A stretch of 37,021 bases of DNA. Source: Alphaproteobacteria bacterium. Its GTDB lineage: Bacteria > Pseudomonadota > Alphaproteobacteria > UBA9219. A model generated the notes under the pieces. That model was given only the letters and a program-made list of their open reading frames with translations. It was not told the origin of the DNA and did no database searches. A program made the translations under genes and the position numbers. Positions 33,486-37,021 of the stretch are shown piece after piece. The stretch is from NCBI GenBank assembly GCA_028691835.1, contig JAQUYN010000019.1, positions 1 through 37,021 on the forward strand, read 5' to 3'. The stretch's first letter is position 1, and each line of letters opens with the position of its first letter.

Positions 33486-36400
33486 TCACAAGATGAACTT
33501 TCATCTTACGAAGTTTACCATCAGCGCCCTCAACCATCACTGTGAGTGTTTTCCCCATACTTTGGTCTCCAAGCCAAGATCCGACTTCATAAGCCTTGAG
33601 CAACCACAGTGTTGAAACTTCCTGGCCATCTTCCGTGATAGCACCTTTAATGCTCACGACATCAGGCGCATACTTTTGGATGTCTGCCAAAAGATTGCGT
33701 CCGCTTTGATCTGCGCTTGTTTGGTTCCAATACAAAACAAGCACATCAGCATCCTTACGATCCACCTTCTGTTGTAGAAGGAAGCCAAAGGATCCATCCG
33801 TTTCTGTTTGAAGTTCCTCTTTGCCAGAACTGCTGCCTTCAACCGTACGCAAGTTCGACAAAATGTTTACGGCAGAAGACGTTACATCAGAAGTCTCAGC
33901 CGGGAGGATAATATGCAAAAGCCCTTCGCTATTCCCGAAGGCCGCCAAAAGATAATTGCTCGCGTCATCCCCGATCAGCCCGATAATCCGTTGCGCATAA
34001 TCACCCACAGGTGTCGTCGCATCAAGATCCAATAAACCTCCGCCGCCCATCACAAGTTTCTTGCTCGTACTCACGCTATCACCACCGATAAAACCCGTCA
34101 GCGTTTCTGTGCCCCAAGAAGTCTCGCCCTGATTTATCGTCTTTTCCGACATCGCATAAGTAATCTCTTTCGCGGCAATATCTGCCGTCAACCCCGTCGT
34201 GAATCCTGTGACCGCATAGTTCCCGCCATCTATTCCACCGAGCACAACACTTGTCGCTGTTACAGCCTTGCCAAGTTCCACATTTTTGTCTGCGAAAGTC
34301 CCTGCGCCAGAAACAACCGTTACCGTATCTCCGCCGTAAACTCCCGTCAGCACAGCGCCGCTGACATCCAGCGTTGCGGCCACCGTCGCATCATAGATTT
34401 TGTTATTCGCGACAAGACTCGTAGCGCTAAGACTTGCAGGCGTGATCGATCCCGTACCAGCGCCGCCCGTCAACAGATACCCATAAGCCGTACTTAGCTC
34501 ATAACCGACTGCCTTGTCATTCTCGACATTCTTGTCATTAAAATTCGCAGCCAACGTGGCCGTGTTGCCGTTGACAAAGCCGCTCAACGAGGCGCCACTT
34601 ATGTCAATCGCCGTCGTCTGATTATACACTTTTGTAATCGTATCCATGCCACTGATCGTCAGCGTCGGAGCGTAAGCATAAACAACGCCATTGCCGACAC
34701 CGGGAACTGTTGCGCCAGTCGTGCAGCCGCCCGCATATGTGCATCCATAACGGTAAAAAGTTGGCGACAACGCCCCCAAAGCCACCGTGCCTAGACTTGC
34801 GCTCACTGCGTTATAAACCATCCAACGGCCACTTACCGCGCTCAACGTTCCTGCCCCAGTCAAGTTAATCTCGCGCCCATTCAAAATCAGGGACGTGCCC
34901 GCACCCGTTACGCTGAGATTTCCGCTCACATTAATCGCACTTTCGCTTCCATCAATCAGCAACGTTTCCGCCGTGATGTCGCCACCCAGCGCAAAATCTC
35001 CCGCCAACGCCATAGCGCCCGTGCGCTCTGTGCTGCTGGCCGTACCAATCTTCAACGTCAAATCACCACCTGCATTATCGATTGAGCGACTCGTATCAAG
35101 CGTAATCCCGCCTGTACCGTCTTGACGTAACGTTGAATCACCAAGTGCGCTGCTTGAGGCGTTCGCTAAAAATATCGCTGTCCGCCCACCCAAAACAACA
35201 TCGCTATATATCATAATATTCCCGCCAGCCTGCAGCGTCAGGCTGTTACCTGCATTTGCATTTGTCAGCTGAAGCCTGTTGATCGTAATCCTATTATCCG
35301 CCGTGATGACCACGTTCCCACTCGCCAGCGCTGTCTGGATCGTAGCTGACGAAATCATGCCACTGCTCTCCACAATCAACAAATACGCATTTCCACGAAA
35401 CATCCCCACGCCAGGCGCGCCAATCAAGGCATAATCATCATTCAATGCAACCGCTTTTCCAAACTCGATATTCGCACCGAGGCTCGTTATCGGTTGACCA
35501 CTGAGAGTTGACAAATCCGTCCATGCGGTTGTGCCCAGATTATACAAGTACGCATTGCCGCGATTGCTGGCCACACCGCTTGCGCCGATCAGCGCATAGC
35601 TTTCATTCAGAGCAACCGACGCACCGAACAATGAGCTCGCCGCCAAAGCTGTGACGGGCTGCCCCGTACTTGCCGCAAGATCCGTCCAGACTCCTGTGAC
35701 AAGTTTATAGAGATACGCATTGCCTTGATTACTGGCAACGCCAGAGGCGCCAATCAACGCGTAATTGTTATTCAAAGCAACTGAAATGCCAAAGTTTGAA
35801 TTTGCCGTCAGCACTGTCACAGGCTCACCCGCCGTCGCCGCAAGATCCGTCCACGACCCTGTTCCCAAATTATAGAAATAGGCAGTGCCACGACCGCTCA
35901 CCGCGCCACTCGCGCCAATCAACGCATAATTGTCATTCAGAGCAACAGCACTGCCAAACAATGAACTCGCCGCAAGTGCGGTTACAGGCTCACCCGCCGT
36001 TGCCGCAAGGTTCGTCCACGCACCCGTCACCAGATTATACAGGTACGCATTGCCCTGCCCGCTCGATACACCGCTCGCGCCGATCAACGCAGAACTCCCG
36101 TTCAGGGCCACGGATCCAGCAAAGTTTGCATGCGCCGCAAGCGCGGTTACAGGCTCACCCGCCGTTGCCGCAAGGTTCGTCCACGCACCCGTCACCAGAT
36201 TATACAGGTACGCATTGCCCTGCCCACTCGATGCACCGCTCGCGCCGATCAGTGCATAGTTGTCATTCACGGCAACCGCGTTTCCGAAATTGGAGCCTTC
36301 AAGCAATGTTGTAATGGGCTGATTGACTGTTGCCGCCAAATCTGTCCAAACCTCACTTTCCAAATCATACAAATAAGCCGTGCCACGACCGCTTAACATA

Positions 36401-37021
36401 TCAGGCGCGCCGATCAGGGCATAGCTGTCACTTAAAGCCACAGCGGTACCAAAAGATGCCTTATTCCAGCTCGATAAATCTGACCATGCCCCTGTTCCCA
36501 AATTATAGAAATAGGCATTGCCATGCAAAACTGACACGCCATAGGCCCCAATGAACGCATAAGTGTTATTCAGCGCAACCGCATAACCAAAATAGGAAGA
36601 ACCCGCCAAAGCCGTAATCGGCTGCCCCGCTGTTGTGGCCAGATCTGTCCATGCCCCCGTTCCCAAATTATAGAGATAGGCATTCCCCCTATAGCTTGAA
36701 AGACCAGTGGCCCCGATCAAAGCATAAGTGTCACTCAAAGCAACCGCATAACCAAAAGAAGAAGAACTCGCCAAACCCGTAATCGGTTGCCCCGCTGTTG
36801 TGGCCAGATCTGTCCATGCTCCCGTTCCCAAATTATAGAGATAGGCAGTCCCTCTGGTGCTTGAAACACCATAGGCTCCAATGAACGCATAGTTATCATT
36901 CAGCGCAACCGCATAACCAAAAGAAGAAGAACTCGCCAAAGCCGTAATCGGCTGCCCCGCTGTCGTCGCCAGATCCGTCCATGCCCCCGTTCCCAAATTA
37001 TAGAGATAGGCATTCCCCCTG
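33469..37021 (-). CDS. Large repeat adhesin (FG-GAP-like repeats plus MBG/YDG domains), 5' end outside the window
   Basis: The frame is open to the window edge, so the N-terminus is missing. The visible part starts with ten repeats of ~55 residues (GTGAWTDLATTAGQPIT, then FGYAVALNDNYALIGA, then RGNAYLYNL), like FG-GAP beta-propeller blades. From about base 35370 a hemagglutinin-like stretch follows (SLTLQAGGNI, TLDTSRSIDNAGGDLTLKIG). Bases ~34670-33900 encode two or three MBG/YDG modules (ITKVYNQTTAID, ANNKIYDATVAATL, FADKNVELGKAV). The final ~130 residues form an unrecognised domain (DADVLVLYWNQTSADQSG, then SSWLGDQSMGKT-like). MBG/YDG modules are typical of secreted surface adhesins. No secretion partner is in view. 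Confidence 0.82.
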   Translation of the reverse strand, partial: RGNAYLYNLGTGAWTDLATTAGQPITALASSSSFGYAVALNDNYAFIGAYGVSSTRGTAYLYNLGTGAWTDLATTAGQPITGLASSSSFGYAVALSDTYALIGATGLSSYRGNAYLYNLGTGAWTDLATTAGQPITALAGSSYFGYAVALNNTYAFIGAYGVSVLHGNAYFYNLGTGAWSDLSSWNKASFGTAVALSDSYALIGAPDMLSGRGTAYLYDLESEVWTDLAATVNQPITTLLEGSNFGNAVAVNDNYALIGASGASSGQGNAYLYNLVTGAWTNLAATAGEPVTALAAHANFAGSVALNGSSALIGASGVSSGQGNAYLYNLVTGAWTNLAATAGEPVTALAASSLFGSAVALNDNYALIGASGAVSGRGTAYFYNLGTGSWTDLAATAGEPVTVLTANSNFGISVALNNNYALIGASGVASNQGNAYLYKLVTGVWTDLAASTGQPVTALAASSLFGASVALNESYALIGASGVASNRGNAYLYNLGTTAWTDLSTLSGQPITSLGANIEFGKAVALNDDYALIGAPGVGMFRGNAYLLIVESSGMISSATIQTALASGNVVITADNRITINRLQLTNANAGNSLTLQAGGNIMIYSDVVLGGRTAIFLANASSSALGDSTLRQDGTGGITLDTSRSIDNAGGDLTLKIGTASSTERTGAMALAGDFALGGDITAETLLIDGSESAINVSGNLSVTGAGTSLILNGREINLTGAGTLSAVSGRWMVYNAVSASLGTVALGALSPTFYRYGCTYAGGCTTGATVPGVGNGVVYAYAPTLTISGMDTITKVYNQTTAIDISGASLSGFVNGNTATLAANFNDKNVENDKAVGYELSTAYGYLLTGGAGTGSITPASLSATSLVANNKIYDATVAATLDVSGAVLTGVYGGDTVTVVSGAGTFADKNVELGKAVTATSVVLGGIDGGNYAVTGFTTGLTADIAAKEITYAMSEKTINQGETSWGTETLTGFIGGDSVSTSKKLVMGGGGLLDLDATTPVGDYAQRIIGLIGDDASNYLLAAFGNSEGLLHIILPAETSDVTSSAVNILSNLRTVEGSSSGKEELQTETDGSFGFLLQQKVDRKDADVLVLYWNQTSADQSGRNLLADIQKYAPDVVSIKGAITEDGQEVSTLWLLKAYEVGSWLGDQSMGKTLTVMVEGADGKLRKMKVHLVNEEKG
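35372..37021 (-). repeat. Tandem 165-bp repeats in the adhesin gene
   Basis: Ten units, most 165 bp, one shortened (about 36440-36490). Neighbouring units are almost identical in places: ~115 bases around 35972-36090 match 36137-36255, and ~70-base blocks near 36608, 36773 and 36938 match one another. This points to recent duplication or gene conversion. The array probably continues beyond the window. Confidence 0.85.

Noticed and set aside
35372..37021. Regular DNA repeats that might suggest a CRISPR array
   Set aside because: The period is 165 bp, units are coding throughout and there are no short repeats with unique spacers.

Overview
The window is almost entirely a chromosome segment of an alphaproteobacterium of roughly 50% GC. 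The evidence is gene order: ftsZ-lpxC, efp-suhB and rpiB-glyA-nrdR-rib-nusB, together with an OmpR/EnvZ-type pair, a DUF736 protein, an AlgH/YqgE protein, a Lon-N-domain protein next to a thioredoxin-TPR protein, and a membrane pyrophosphatase. I cannot place it in an order. The first ~840 bases do not belong to this segment. They are more AT-rich and carry a STAS tail and a zinc-ribbon Ser/Thr kinase on the + strand. They break off mid-domain exactly where lpxC, read from the other strand, also breaks off mid-domain, which looks like a chimeric assembly join.

Layout. 1-842: foreign fragment. 841-3608: lpxC (lacking its C-terminus) and ftsZ, both on the minus strand, with a terminator between them. 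3891-6214: FkbM methyltransferase, a lone STAS protein, a DUF2147 secreted protein and tRNA-Gly(GCC). 6391-8006: thioredoxin-TPR (CnoX/YbbN-like) and Lon-N-domain genes, overlapping. 8025-10610: ABC exporter operon (ATPase plus two DUF990-type permeases). 10690-11242: a promoter, two similar nested hairpins and a truncated prepilin-peptidase-like gene. 11257-15291: a 1344-residue secreted protein with twelve Cys-rich repeats and an OmpA domain. 15445-16815: efp and suhB. 16988-18346: a DUF736 protein, a structured noncoding stretch and a small membrane protein. 18347-19576: palindromic repeats around a doubtful small ORF. 19577-27441: a long minus-strand series rpiB, glyA, nrdR, ribE, ribB, (repeat-filled gap), ribH, nusB, a FliL-like secreted protein and hppA. 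27864-30802: AlgH/YqgE and a divergent ScsB/DsbD-type thiol reductase. 30799-32880: sensor kinase and response regulator. 32952-33485: a decayed tRNA-Val copy, an intact tRNA-Val(CAC) and an integrase relic. 33469-37021: the C-terminal part of a large repeat adhesin that runs off the window.

How the genes work together. Most of the content is core physiology: division and lipid A synthesis, translation elongation, one-carbon and flavin synthesis with the ribonucleotide reductase repressor, PPi-driven proton pumping, and envelope redox and stress functions. The riboflavin cluster lacks ribD and a RibA domain.

The less ordinary material is the twin-hairpin element before the truncated prepilin-peptidase gene, the structured and possibly pseudoknotted 17.69-17.87 kb stretch, a family of dispersed palindromic repeats (one copy with a nested insertion), the tRNA-Val pseudogene plus integrase relic, and two large repeat-built envelope proteins. 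I found no CRISPR array, complete mobile element or recognisable defence system. The most likely undescribed items are the two putative structured RNAs.
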